A stretch of 64,000 nt of DNA. Origin: UBA5796 sp040752455. Lineage in GTDB: Bacteria > Chloroflexota > Anaerolineae > Anaerolineales > Villigracilaceae. This document shows positions 25,087 to 35,690 of this stretch, piece after piece. Location: contig JBMOMN010000011.1 of the NCBI GenBank assembly GCA_049324115.1, positions 74,587 to 138,586 on the forward strand, read 5' to 3'. A program made the position numbers and the translations under genes. The notes beneath the pieces were generated by a model. That model searched no databases and was not told where the DNA came from. It was given only the letters and a program-made list of their open reading frames with translations. The stretch's first letter is position 1. The number at the start of each line of letters is the position of its first letter.

Positions 25087-27420
25087 ATGTCCGATACCCA
25101 AAGTGCGCGCATCCACATCACTGGCATCGTCCAGGGGGTTGGGTTTCGCCCGTTCGTCTACGGGCTGGCGGCGCGCTACGCCCTGACCGGCTGGGTGCGC
25201 AACACCGCCGCCGGGGTGGACATCGATGCCGACGGCTCCCGTGAAATCCTCGAACAATTCATCGTATCCCTGAAAAGCGAACTGCCGCCCCTGGCCCGCG
25301 TGGATCATTTCGAGGTGGATTGGGGGCCGGCGCGCGGCTTCGAGCGCTTCGACATCGTCCACTCGGAGGGCCGCCAAGGGGATTTCATCCCGATCTCCCC
25401 GGACGTTTCGGTCTGCCCCGATTGCCTGGGCGAACTCTTCACCCCGACCGACCGCCGTTACCGCTACCCGTTCATCAACTGCACCAATTGCGGGCCGCGC
25501 TTTACCATCATCAAGGACATCCCCTACGACCGGCCAAAAACGACGATGGGCGATTTCCCCATGTGCCCGGACTGCGCCGCCGAATACCAAAACCCGCTCG
25601 ACCGGCGCTTCCACGCCCAGCCGGTCGCCTGCCCGGTGTGCGGTCCCAAAGTCTGGCTGGAGTCCGGCTACGGACCACACACCGCGCAACACGACCCCAT
25701 CCTCGAAGCCCGCGCCCTCCTCGCCGAAGGCCGCATCCTCGCCATCAAGGGCCTCGGCGGCTTCCACCTGGCCTGCGACGCCACCAACGCCGAAGCCGTG
25801 GCCGAACTGCGCCGGCGCAAGCTGCGGGTTGACAAGCCTTTCGCCCTGATGATGCCCGACCTCGAAACGGTGGAGCAACACTGCCTCGTCAGCGAGGCCG
25901 AGCGGGAACTGCTCGAATCCCGCCAGCGGCCGATCGTCCTGCTGGAGCGCAAACCGGATAGCGCCATCGCTCCTGAAGTCGCCCCCGGCCAGTCCACTCT
26001 CGGCGTCATGCTGCCCTACACCCCGCTTCATTACCTCCTTTTTGCCGATTCCATTCATCCTTCATCTTTCACCCTTCATCCTTTGGTGATGACCAGCGGC
26101 AACCTCTCCGAAGAACCCATCGCCTACACCAACGAAGAAGCCCTGGCCCGCCTCGCCCCCCTCGCCGACGCCTTCCTGCTCCACAACCGCGACATCCACA
26201 TCCGCTGCGACGATTCCGTCGTGCGAGTCGTCACAGCCAACCCAATTGCCAATCACCAATTGCCGATCTACCCCCTGCGCCGTTCGCGCGGCTACGCCCC
26301 CGACCCGATCCAACTCCCCTTCGACCTGCCTCCCATCCTCGCCGTCGGCCCGGAGTTGAAGAACACCTTCTGCTTGACGCGCGACAAATACGCCTTCCTC
26401 AGCCATCACATCGGCGACATGGAGAATTACGAGACCCTGCGCTCCTTCGAACAGGGCATCGAGCATTTCGAGCGGCTTTTCCGCATCCGGCCCGAGGGTC
26501 TGGCGCATGACCTTCACCCGAACTATCTGGCAACACGCTATGCGTTGCAACGCGCAGAACGCGAAGATCTTGCCGCAATCGCCGTCCAGCACCACCACGC
26601 CCATATCGCGGCCTGCATGGCGGATAACGGCTTGACCGGCGACGAACCGGTCATCGGCGTGGCCTTCGACGGGACCGGCTACGGCGACGATGGAGCCATC
26701 TGGGGCGGCGAGTTCCTGCTGGCGGATTATCGCGGCTATGAGCGCGTCGCCCACCTCGACTATTTCCCCCTCCCCGGCGGGGACGCGGCGGTCAGGCATC
26801 CCGCCCGGACGGCCCTGGCCCTGCTCTTGTCACTGGGCATTGACTGGGACGAACGGCTTTTGCCGGCGCTGGAATTCTGCGGCGACGACCGCAACCTGCT
26901 CCGCACGCAACTCGAACGCAAGATCAACACGCCGCTGACCTCCAGCATGGGACGGTTGTTCGACGCCGCGGCAGCTCTGGCCGGGGTGCGGCAAAGGGTC
27001 AACTACGAGGCCCAGGCCGCCATCGAGTTCGAGGCGCTGGCGGATCCGCACGAGACGGGGGAATACCGGTTCGACGGGAGCGGGCCGGAAATCCGGGTGA
27101 GAACCGGGGTGGAGGCGCTGATTGCCGACGCGCTGGCCGGGGTCCCGGTCCCGGTCATCTCGGCCCGGTTCCACAACGGGATCGCCAATCTGGTGCTCGA
27201 AATTTGCCGTCGGCTACGTGTAGCCAATGGTTTGAGTCAACCGCTAAGCCAGGTCGCGCTCTCCGGCGGAGTCTGGCAGAATATCACCCTATTACGACGA
27301 ACTTTGTCACTTTTGGAAGGAGACGGGTTTGAGGTATATTTACATCATCAAGTGCCAGCCAACGACGGCGGCATCTCACTGGGGCAGGCCGTGATCGCGG
27401 CGAAGAAGTTTGGAGGTTGA
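25087..27420 (+). CDS. hypF: carbamoyltransferase HypF
   Basis: HypF makes the carbamoyl group that becomes the cyanide ligands of the [NiFe] site. The 777-aa protein has an acylphosphatase domain (about 7-95, GIVQGVGFRPFVYGLA), a double zinc finger (CPDC...CTNC and CPDC...CPVC, about 108-190), a YrdC-like domain (KGLGGFHLACDA, LVMTSGNLSEEP) and a Kae1-like carbamoyltransferase domain (HHHAHIAACMAD, AFDGTGYGDDG). Two short stretches, SIHPSSFTLHP near 322 and NPIANHQLPIY near 386, look like in-frame insertions from dispersed repeats and fall between conserved motifs. Confidence 0.95.
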   Translation: MSDTQSARIHITGIVQGVGFRPFVYGLAARYALTGWVRNTAAGVDIDADGSREILEQFIVSLKSELPPLARVDHFEVDWGPARGFERFDIVHSEGRQGDFIPISPDVSVCPDCLGELFTPTDRRYRYPFINCTNCGPRFTIIKDIPYDRPKTTMGDFPMCPDCAAEYQNPLDRRFHAQPVACPVCGPKVWLESGYGPHTAQHDPILEARALLAEGRILAIKGLGGFHLACDATNAEAVAELRRRKLRVDKPFALMMPDLETVEQHCLVSEAERELLESRQRPIVLLERKPDSAIAPEVAPGQSTLGVMLPYTPLHYLLFADSIHPSSFTLHPLVMTSGNLSEEPIAYTNEEALARLAPLADAFLLHNRDIHIRCDDSVVRVVTANPIANHQLPIYPLRRSRGYAPDPIQLPFDLPPILAVGPELKNTFCLTRDKYAFLSHHIGDMENYETLRSFEQGIEHFERLFRIRPEGLAHDLHPNYLATRYALQRAEREDLAAIAVQHHHAHIAACMADNGLTGDEPVIGVAFDGTGYGDDGAIWGGEFLLADYRGYERVAHLDYFPLPGGDAAVRHPARTALALLLSLGIDWDERLLPALEFCGDDRNLLRTQLERKINTPLTSSMGRLFDAAAALAGVRQRVNYEAQAAIEFEALADPHETGEYRFDGSGPEIRVRTGVEALIADALAGVPVPVISARFHNGIANLVLEICRRLRVANGLSQPLSQVALSGGVWQNITLLRRTLSLLEGDGFEVYLHHQVPANDGGISLGQAVIAAKKFGG

Positions 27421-27421
27421 A

Positions 27422-27682
27422 ATGTGTTTGGGCGTACCCGGAAAGATCGTTGAAATTACCGAAGAGAACGGCCTGAAAATGGCTAAAGTTGATTTTGGCG
27501 GGATCACCCGCGAGACCTGCCTGGAATACATCCCCGAGGCGGTGGTGGGTGATTACGTGGTCATCCACGTCGGCTTCGCGATCACCAGGTTGAGCGAGGA
27601 AGAAGCCCGGGAGACGCTGGCCCTGTTGCAGGAGCTGGTGAACATCGAAGAGGAACTTGGCCCCGCGCCGGGTGCGGCATGA
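27422..27682 (+). CDS. hypC: hydrogenase maturation chaperone HypC
   Basis: The 86-aa protein begins MCLGVPGK; C2 is the residue that, after Met removal, contacts HypD and the hydrogenase precursor. The start at 27422, 1 bp after the hypF stop, is fixed by this motif. It works with HypD in assembling Fe(CN)2CO and overlaps hypD by four bases. Confidence 0.95.
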   Translation: MCLGVPGKIVEITEENGLKMAKVDFGGITRETCLEYIPEAVVGDYVVIHVGFAITRLSEEEARETLALLQELVNIEEELGPAPGAA

Positions 27683-28761
27683 AGTACGTGACCGAATACC
27701 GGGACGCGGCCCTGGTGCGCGGCGTGATTGACGAGATCCGCCGGACGGTGACGCGCCCCTGGGTCGTCATGGAGATCTGCGGCGGGCAGACCCATGCCAT
27801 CGTCCGGCACGGGATTGACCAGTTGCTCCCGCCGGAGATCGAACTGGTCCACGGGCCGGGCTGCCCGGTCTGTGTCACGCCGCTCGAATTGATTGACAAG
27901 GCCCTGGCCATCGCCTCCCGCCCGGAGGTGATCTTCTGCTCCTACGGCGACATGCTGCGCGTCCCCGGCACGGACAAGGACCTGTTCTCGATCAAAGCCG
28001 CCGGCGGGGACGTGCGCGTGGTCTACACCCCGCTCGACGCGGTCAAGATCGCCCAACAGAATCCAGATAAACAGGTGGTTTTCTTTGCCATCGGCTTCGA
28101 GACGACGGCCCCGGCCAACGTGATGAGCGTGGTTCGGGCGCAAGCGCTGGGCGTCAAGAATTACAGCATCCTGGTCTCTCACGTGTGCGTGCCCCCGGCG
28201 GTCAGCGCCATTTTGGGCTCGCCGGCCAACCGGGTGCAGGCCTTCCTGCTGGCTGGACACGTCTGCGCGGTGATGGGCTATCACGAGTACCCGCCGCTGG
28301 TCGAACGGTTCCGCACTCCGATGGTGGTGACCGGCTTCGAGCCGCTCGACATCGTCCAGGGGATTTTGGAAGCGGTGCGCCTGCTCGAAAGAGGGGAGGT
28401 CAGGGTCTTCAACGCCTACCCGCGAGCCGTCACCTTCGAAGGCAACAAACCTGCCCAATTGATGATTGACAGGGTCTTCATGCCGTCCGACCGCAAGTGG
28501 CGCGGCATCGGCGCCATCCCGATGAGCGGCTGGGCCTTGCGCCCGGAGTTCGACGCCTTCAACGCCGAGAAACGCTTCGATGTGGGCGAGATCCGTACCG
28601 AGGAGTCGCCGGTCTGCATCGCCGGACAGATCTTGCAGGGGTTGAAGAAACCGCACGACTGCCCCGCCTTCGGGACGGACTGCGCCCCCGAACACCCGCT
28701 CGGGGCGACGATGGTCTCGTCCGAGGGGGCCTGCGCGGCTTACTTCCGCTATCACAAATGA
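27679..28761 (+). CDS. hypD: hydrogenase maturation iron-sulfur protein HypD
   Basis: HypD is the scaffold on which the Fe(CN)2CO group is built. The 360-aa protein shows MEICGGQTHAI near 31-41, GPGCPVCVTP near 60-69 and the C-terminal cysteine group DCPAFGTDCAPEHPLGA near 330-346 that binds a [4Fe-4S] cluster. It closes the run hypA-B-F-C-D; hypE, which usually comes next, is absent and a lipoprotein gene overlaps its stop instead. Confidence 0.95.
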   Translation: MKYVTEYRDAALVRGVIDEIRRTVTRPWVVMEICGGQTHAIVRHGIDQLLPPEIELVHGPGCPVCVTPLELIDKALAIASRPEVIFCSYGDMLRVPGTDKDLFSIKAAGGDVRVVYTPLDAVKIAQQNPDKQVVFFAIGFETTAPANVMSVVRAQALGVKNYSILVSHVCVPPAVSAILGSPANRVQAFLLAGHVCAVMGYHEYPPLVERFRTPMVVTGFEPLDIVQGILEAVRLLERGEVRVFNAYPRAVTFEGNKPAQLMIDRVFMPSDRKWRGIGAIPMSGWALRPEFDAFNAEKRFDVGEIRTEESPVCIAGQILQGLKKPHDCPAFGTDCAPEHPLGATMVSSEGACAAYFRYHK

Positions 28762-29768
28762 AGAAGTTCGTAATCCTGGGCACGCTCTTGCTGGCTGCGC
28801 TCGCCTGCAACCTGCCCACGCCAAGTCCCACGCCCCCTGGCCTGGATCAAATCTTTGAATTAGCCACCCAGACCGCATTGGCCGCTGGAACTATCGCGCC
28901 GCCCATCACTCAAATACCGCCAACCCTCACGCCCGCCCCCTCTTACGAACCGACCGGCAAGATCGCCTTCACCTGCCAGGTTTTCAAAGTCCAGTCCGGC
29001 GATCAGATCTGCCTCATGAACGCCGACGGCTCCGGCTACCGCCGCCTGACGACCGGGGACAACATCCGCCATTTTTACCCATCCCTGGCTCCCGACGGGC
29101 AGAGCGTGGTCTATTCAGCCTATCGCGAAGAGAACATTTTTGACATCTACGAGATCACCCTCGACGGGATTGCCACCCGCCTGACCGACCGGTTGGGGAT
29201 GTTGACCGCGCCCGAAATTTCGCCCGACGGCAGCCTCATCACCTTCACCCACAAGACGCCCGACACCCCCTACGCCGTCTGGGTCATGGACCGGGACGGG
29301 GGCAACCCGCGCATGGTCACGCCCGGCGGCTGGGACCCGACCTGGTCGCCGGACGGCTCGCAGATCCTGTTCGCTTCGGATATGAACGGGAGTATCCAGA
29401 TCTACCGGGTCAACTTGGATGGTTCCGGGCTGACGGCTGTCACCGTTTCCATGCCTGGCCTGCGGGGCCGGACCGATTGGTCTGCCACCGGGGACTGGAT
29501 CGGGACCTACGCTGGCGGCTCCTGGAACTGGGAAGTCTACCTGCTGTGGCCCGACGGCAGCGAGGTCCACCAGGTTTCACCGGCGGGTTCGGTCAGCCTG
29601 GCGCCCAGCTTTTCCCCCGACGGGCAGTGGGTGGCCTTCACGGGTTACATGGACCACCCTCGCGAAGACCACGGCTGCGAAATCTACATCATGCGCCTGG
29701 ACGGCTCCGACATCCGCCGCCTGACGAACAACGATTATTGCGACTGGCAGCCGCGCTGGGGGCCGTGA
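28758..29768 (+). CDS. TolB-like beta-propeller lipoprotein
   Basis: The start at 28758 overlaps the hypD stop (ATGA) and gives a clear lipoprotein signal, MKKFVILGTLLLAALAC with C17. After a Pro/Thr linker come WD40-like TolB repeats, recognised by recurring motifs such as PSLAPDGQSVVYSA, PEISPDGSLITFTH and PSFSPDGQWVAFTG. The 336-aa protein is exported and should form a propeller of about six blades; its ligand is unknown. Coupling to hypD may be accidental. Confidence 0.85.
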   Translation: MKKFVILGTLLLAALACNLPTPSPTPPGLDQIFELATQTALAAGTIAPPITQIPPTLTPAPSYEPTGKIAFTCQVFKVQSGDQICLMNADGSGYRRLTTGDNIRHFYPSLAPDGQSVVYSAYREENIFDIYEITLDGIATRLTDRLGMLTAPEISPDGSLITFTHKTPDTPYAVWVMDRDGGNPRMVTPGGWDPTWSPDGSQILFASDMNGSIQIYRVNLDGSGLTAVTVSMPGLRGRTDWSATGDWIGTYAGGSWNWEVYLLWPDGSEVHQVSPAGSVSLAPSFSPDGQWVAFTGYMDHPREDHGCEIYIMRLDGSDIRRLTNNDYCDWQPRWGP

Positions 29769-29770
29769 AA

Positions 29771-29804
29771 AAACTTCGGAAGCCTCTCAAGACTTCCGAA
29801 GTTT
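29771..29804. repeat. ACTTCGGAAGT-family palindrome, copy 2
   Basis: AAACTTCGGAAG (29771-29782) and its complement (29793-29804) form perfect 12-bp arms with a 10-bp loop, between two convergent genes. Confidence 0.85.
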
Positions 29805-29812
29805 GCTGTAAG

Positions 29813-30598
29813 CTACCACTTGCACTCGCCGCAGGTGCTGACCCCGGCGTGTTTTCCCACTTTTTTATACATCGTCACATTCGTGAACGGCTCGCCCAGG
29901 ATCCCGTCGTGGATGGCCCACGAGCGCAGGCGGATGCTGTCCTTCGCCCCCGGCTGCCGGAACGGGGAGGAGCCGTTCAGGAGGGGCAATAATTCCCCGC
30001 CCTCCGAGAACCCGGCCTGGATGCGCTCCATCAAGCGGCGTCCCTGCTGGTAGGCCATCCCGTAGCGCTCGAAGATGACTGCGTTGTGGTAGTAGAGCGG
30101 CTCGACGAAATATTGCTCGTGCCCCAGGCTTTTGATGAACTCCTCGAAGGTCCGGTTGGCGGCCGCCAGCAGGTGGATGCCGCGCCGCACCTGTCCCGGA
30201 GTCAGGCCGGCTTGCATGGCGGCCAGCTCGGCCTCGGTGTGCCGCACCAGGGTCCCGAAGCGGGTCGGGCGGCCATCGGGCATCTTGTCCACGTCGAAGC
30301 GGGGTGAATCCGGGTCGTTCATAATATACAGCAGCATGTGGAGCTGGCCGTTCATCGTGTCGGTCATGTGGCCGTAGAGCACCGGGTCGGGGAAATCGGC
30401 CTTGTGATAGAGCGACATTTCCACGCTGGTGCTGCCGGGAGCGCAGCGCAATTTCAACAGGGAGCGGCCTTCCCGGTCCACCAGGAACGGCGACAGGTGG
30501 AAATGCTCCAGCAGTTCGGGGGGGATGACCCGCCGGTAGATTTCCCGTTTTTCCTGTTCGGGCAACAGGTTGATGCTGCCGATCGTGGAAGGAGCCAT
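29813..30598 (-). CDS. protein of unknown function ending in CGECKW, 261 aa
   Basis: The start at 30598 lies two bases after the smpB stop; longer frames run into smpB. The protein is soluble and I do not recognise a family. A visible feature is the C-terminal pair CGEC in the last six residues, which could be a metal or redox site. The distance to smpB implies cotranscription and possibly coupling to translation quality control, which is inference. Confidence 0.6.
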   Translation of the reverse strand: MAPSTIGSINLLPEQEKREIYRRVIPPELLEHFHLSPFLVDREGRSLLKLRCAPGSTSVEMSLYHKADFPDPVLYGHMTDTMNGQLHMLLYIMNDPDSPRFDVDKMPDGRPTRFGTLVRHTEAELAAMQAGLTPGQVRRGIHLLAAANRTFEEFIKSLGHEQYFVEPLYYHNAVIFERYGMAYQQGRRLMERIQAGFSEGGELLPLLNGSSPFRQPGAKDSIRLRSWAIHDGILGEPFTNVTMYKKVGKHAGVSTCGECKW

Positions 30599-30600
30599 GT

Positions 30601-31056
30601 TTACTCCCTGTAGCGCATCTGGCGTTTCAGGTCGCGTTCGACTTCGCGCCTGGCGATGGCGTCGCGTTTGTCGTGGAGTTTCTTGCCGCGGGCGATGGCG
30701 ATCTCGACTTTGGCGCGTCCCTGCTTGAGATAGACCTTGGTCGGGACGATGGTCATACCCTTCAAACGGACGGCGTCCCACAGTTCCCGGATTTCGCGCT
30801 TGTTGAGCAGCAACCGGCGCGGGCGGCGCGGTTCGTGGTTGAAGCGGTTGGCCTGTTCGTAGGGGGCAATGTGGGCGTCAACCAGCCAGGCTTCCTTCCC
30901 GTCGGTCTTGACGTAGGATTCGGCCAGGCTCATCTGCCCCGCCCGGATGGACTTGATCTCGCTGCCCTGTAGTGAAATGCCCGCCTCGAAGGTTTCTTCG
31001 AGATAATATTCGAATCCCGCTTTGCGGTTGGTGGAGACGATTTTGACGTTGTTCAC
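30601..31056 (-). CDS. smpB: SsrA-binding protein SmpB
   Basis: SmpB binds tmRNA and brings it to stalled ribosomes. The 151-aa protein has the family segments YYLEETFEAGISLQGSEIKS near 17-36, AESYVK near 45 and the C-terminal basic tail KKLHDKRDAIARREVERDL that enters the decoding centre. Length is typical. The ssrA gene was not found in the window. Confidence 0.95.
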   Translation of the reverse strand: MNNVKIVSTNRKAGFEYYLEETFEAGISLQGSEIKSIRAGQMSLAESYVKTDGKEAWLVDAHIAPYEQANRFNHEPRRPRRLLLNKREIRELWDAVRLKGMTIVPTKVYLKQGRAKVEIAIARGKKLHDKRDAIARREVERDLKRQMRYRE

Positions 31057-31151
31057 GGGATGATTTTAGCAGAGAACAAGGTTTAAAGCGAGAATGCTAC
31101 AAGCCCACACATCCAACTTCGGTGTTATACTCACGTCAACGAGGTAACCTC

Positions 31152-31451
31152 TTGCGTTACGATTTCGATTGGGATCCCAACAAAGAACGCGCCAACATTC
31201 GCAAGCATGGACTCTCGTTCCGCCGGGCAGCGTCGGTCTTCCGTGACCCCAACCAATTGTCAAGATTCGATGAGAGCCATAGCGCGAAAGAAGACCGTTG
31301 GATTACGCTTGGCATTGACTTTACTGGAGTTTTGAGAGTTGTCGTCCACACGTTCGAGCAAGTAGATGAAAACCTATGGAAAATAAGAATAATCTCAGCC
31401 CGAAAGGCAAATCCCGACGAAGTCAGGAAATACAACGAGAGGATGACATGA
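31152..31451 (+). CDS. brnT: BrnT family ribonuclease toxin
   Basis: The 99-aa protein has the BrnT pattern: DFDWDPNKERANIRKHG at the start, ASVFRDP, a WITLG strand and the C-terminal RIISARKA stretch. BrnT cleaves RNA and is neutralised by BrnA. I prefer a TTG start at 31152 because GAGG lies 7 bp upstream; a GTG at 31122 would add ten unrelated residues. The stop overlaps the antitoxin start. Confidence 0.8.
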   Translation: MRYDFDWDPNKERANIRKHGLSFRRAASVFRDPNQLSRFDESHSAKEDRWITLGIDFTGVLRVVVHTFEQVDENLWKIRIISARKANPDEVRKYNERMT

Positions 31452-31651
31452 TGGATCACTACGATTTCTCGGTGGCCGAGCGCGGCAAGTTTTATCGGGC
31501 AAGGGCTGAATTCCACTTCCCTGTTTACCTTGCGCCGGATGTGAACGAATTTTTGACCCGTTTGGCCGAGCAAAAAAAGGTCGCTGTAGACGAATTGGTT
31601 GATGAATTGCTGCGCGCAGATATAACGATCATCCAGAGCGTGGAGCGGTAG
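31448..31651 (+). CDS. BrnA-like CopG-type antitoxin
   Basis: The protein (67 aa from 31448, 66 from 31451) follows the toxin with overlapping ATGATGA codons. It contains RGKFYRARAEFHFPVYLAPD and a short ribbon-helix-helix-like end (VDELVDELLRAD), as in antitoxins of brnTA pairs. It should bind BrnT and repress its own promoter. Confidence 0.7.
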   Translation: MMDHYDFSVAERGKFYRARAEFHFPVYLAPDVNEFLTRLAEQKKVAVDELVDELLRADITIIQSVER

Positions 31652-31701
31652 AACAAATACCCTGTCCGATAACTGCCAAAATCCATTACGCACAAAAGGA
31701 A

Positions 31702-31729
31702 ACCGCCAATTCCAGCGGTCTCTTTTTTT
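31702..31729 (+). terminator. weak terminator after the brnTA pair
   Basis: A 5-bp stem, ACCGC with GCGGT (31702-31719), is followed by TCTCTTTTTTT. The stem is short but the T-run is clear. Confidence 0.5.
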
Positions 31730-31739
31730 AATGATGGCC

Positions 31740-33596
<1,857 letters not shown>

Positions 33597-33652
33597 AGGT
33601 TGGTCAGATAGCCTGATAGTCGAATGGTCTGATAGTTCAAAACACACAAAAA

Positions 33653-33673
33653 CCCCGGCCTGGAAAACCGGGG
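33653..33673 (-). terminator. terminator for the PIN/antitoxin pair
   Basis: CCCCGG and CCGGGG form a stem (33653-33673) that on the minus strand is followed by TTTTTGTGTG, 80 bp after the PIN gene. Confidence 0.6.
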
Positions 33674-33752
33674 CTTGCAAAAGTCGATCCGGTATTGCTG
33701 AACGGGCGTTATCTTATCAGAGAGGGCGGGTTTTGGGAAGGGGAAGTTTGTT

Positions 33753-34151
33753 TTACCAGACCACTTTGATTAGGCCCGATTCTGTAATTGCTTTGTCAAC
33801 CGTAATCAAAGTTGATTGTCTTTCCAAGGCAGAAGCAACAATGATGCGATCATGCATCTCTGGAATTGCGGTCAGATTCGGTAAATGTAGAGCAATCTGG
33901 AGATCGAGACTTACAAATTCGACATTGGGACTGGCTATAAGCGTTTGCAGTATTGTCCTCAAGTCCGCTTGAATAGGCTTGTTCTCAACGGTAAAAATCA
34001 ATTCGGTTAGCACTATCGTGGGTATCAATAACTTAACTTCATTCTTGGATGCGGCGGTGAAGATTTGACGAGCGCTTTCCCCTAATTTCTTTGGACGCAT
34101 GAATGCCCAAAGTAAGCTATGGGTATCAGTCATGAAGTCGGCCATGGACAT
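33753..34151 (-). CDS. PIN-domain toxin, VapC-like
   Basis: The 132-aa protein has the PIN acidic residues: D9 (TDTHSLLW), E50 (LTELIF), D101 (MHDRIIVASA) and D119 (ITVDKAI), as needed for a metal-dependent ribonuclease. It follows the antitoxin gene by 8 bp. Base composition is clearly more AT-rich than neighbouring genes, as expected for a mobile toxin-antitoxin pair. Confidence 0.85.
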   Translation of the reverse strand: MSMADFMTDTHSLLWAFMRPKKLGESARQIFTAASKNEVKLLIPTIVLTELIFTVENKPIQADLRTILQTLIASPNVEFVSLDLQIALHLPNLTAIPEMHDRIIVASALERQSTLITVDKAITESGLIKVVW

Positions 34152-34159
34152 ATCGGGAC

Positions 34160-34414
34160 CTATTTCCTTGAGGAGATTCTTTTCACCCTTGTGCCAGATT
34201 GCTGGCGGATTTGGTCAAGGTTTTCTTCGATCTCATCAACTTCTGCATCTGATAAATCCTGCCACATGCCGATCAAGGAACCGATACCGGATTTCTGATA
34301 TGGTTTTACCGGCCTGACTTGCACTTCCACAAGGGCATCTTCGGGCAAATCCAATTTAGTCTTGGGTTTTAGCACCCCTTTTTTGTAGACAGCCTGAACT
34401 GTAAATATATCCAT
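34160..34414 (-). CDS. AF2212-like (DUF104) antitoxin
   Basis: The 84-aa protein starts with the short beta-strand motif VQAVYKKGVLKPKTKLDLPE typical of this antitoxin family and ends in a charged helix that would wrap the toxin. It precedes the PIN gene in the normal antitoxin-first order. Confidence 0.8.
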   Translation of the reverse strand: MDIFTVQAVYKKGVLKPKTKLDLPEDALVEVQVRPVKPYQKSGIGSLIGMWQDLSDAEVDEIEENLDQIRQQSGTRVKRISSRK

Positions 34415-34455
34415 AACAGCCTCCAGGATGAATTATAAACGCAATTTTTGGCCTT

Positions 34456-35556
34456 TTACCTCCACGGCAGTGGTAAAATGCCGTTTTCCCGTGCATCCCA
34501 GATCTTGATCCAGCCGTAGCCGACCTCCCCGGCGTCGAAGTGGGGCAGGGCCTCGTCGAACTCCTCCCCGGCGCGGGTGACGGCGGCGTCGAAGCCGGAT
34601 TGCCCGATCATGGTGGTCTCGACGAAGTAGTAGTTGGCGTTCACCTGGTCGGTGCGGATGCCGACGAAGGCGTGGCCGGGGACCAGGACGATGGCGGCTT
34701 CGAGGTCCAGCGCCTCCACCGCGGAAGCAAATAAAAGCGCCAACTCGATGCAGTTGCCGGAGCGCTGATCCAGCACCTCGGCCGGCAGCCGGATGCGTTG
34801 CACGTCGCCGGGCGCGAACGAGACCCAGGTGTTGACATACGTCAGGGTGTAGTCCTTTTCGGCCTGCCAGACCGCCTGCAGCCGGTCCCAGACCCCGCCG
34901 TTATCGTCGTCCACGTGGTCGCCGTAACCGGACCAGATGATCCCCGAATCGGTGTAGTCCGCAGCCAGGCGCAGCAACGCCTCCACCGACGGGTCGTTGG
35001 GCGTCACCATGGCCGCCAGCAGTTGGTAGACTTCCTCCGAGGTGAATCCCGAAATAGACCAGGGGAAATCCCGGCGGGCGAAGATGACCGTCTCGCCCGT
35101 TTCGTCGAGCAGCGGTTTCTCGACCCCCTCGACCAGCGCCGTGACCCGGATGTGGACCTGGGCCGGCTTCTCGACGTTGAGTTCTTCGATCTTCTCCGGG
35201 ATCAGGCGCGGGTTCTGGCGGACTTCGAGCGTTTCCCCCGCCTGGACTTCCACCGTATCAACGGCCTCGGTGGTGTAACCGGCGATCTCGGAGCGTACCA
35301 CGACTTTGGCCGGGGCCGCGTTATGGTTGGCGATCGTGACGATGACGAAATCGTCCAGTTTGTCGCCATAGAGCGGGTAGATGATCGTGATCAGCTCGGA
35401 CGTGTAAACGTAGTCAACCGCGATGTCGTCCACGCTGAACTGCCCGACCGGCGTGGCGGACGGCGCCCCGGTATCCGGGACCGTCCCGGTCAGCGAGCAC
35501 CCCAGCGCCAGGAGCGCCAAAAGAATCCCCAGTTTGAAAGCGGCTTTAGAAAACAT
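34456..35556 (-). CDS. transglutaminase-like lipoprotein
   Basis: The start at 35556 is preceded by GAGGAGGGC and gives a lipoprotein signal with the lipobox LLALGC (366-aa product). The C-terminal half has a transglutaminase/papain-like triad: Cys in QRSGNCIELALLF, His in PGHAFVG and an acidic residue in FVETTM. The family cross-links or cleaves proteins; here it would sit on the outer face of the membrane. The N-terminal part forms a beta-rich domain. Confidence 0.75.
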   Translation of the reverse strand: MFSKAAFKLGILLALLALGCSLTGTVPDTGAPSATPVGQFSVDDIAVDYVYTSELITIIYPLYGDKLDDFVIVTIANHNAAPAKVVVRSEIAGYTTEAVDTVEVQAGETLEVRQNPRLIPEKIEELNVEKPAQVHIRVTALVEGVEKPLLDETGETVIFARRDFPWSISGFTSEEVYQLLAAMVTPNDPSVEALLRLAADYTDSGIIWSGYGDHVDDDNGGVWDRLQAVWQAEKDYTLTYVNTWVSFAPGDVQRIRLPAEVLDQRSGNCIELALLFASAVEALDLEAAIVLVPGHAFVGIRTDQVNANYYFVETTMIGQSGFDAAVTRAGEEFDEALPHFDAGEVGYGWIKIWDARENGILPLPWR

Positions 35557-35633
35557 GCTGCCCTCCTCTGAATCGTCCCTCACAAAATGATCCGACTTCC
35601 ATCAAAAATTATATACCGGCGTGAGATGAAAAA

Positions 35634-35665
35634 CAAACCCCGAAGAGTAAAACTTTCGGGGTTTG
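35634..35665 (-). terminator. terminator of the hemolysin III gene
   Basis: Perfect 11-bp arms CAAACCCCGAA (35634-35644) and complement (35655-35665), followed on the minus strand by TTTTTCATC. Confidence 0.8.
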
Positions 35666-35690
35666 TGCAAACTGATGATTGGCAGGAAAA

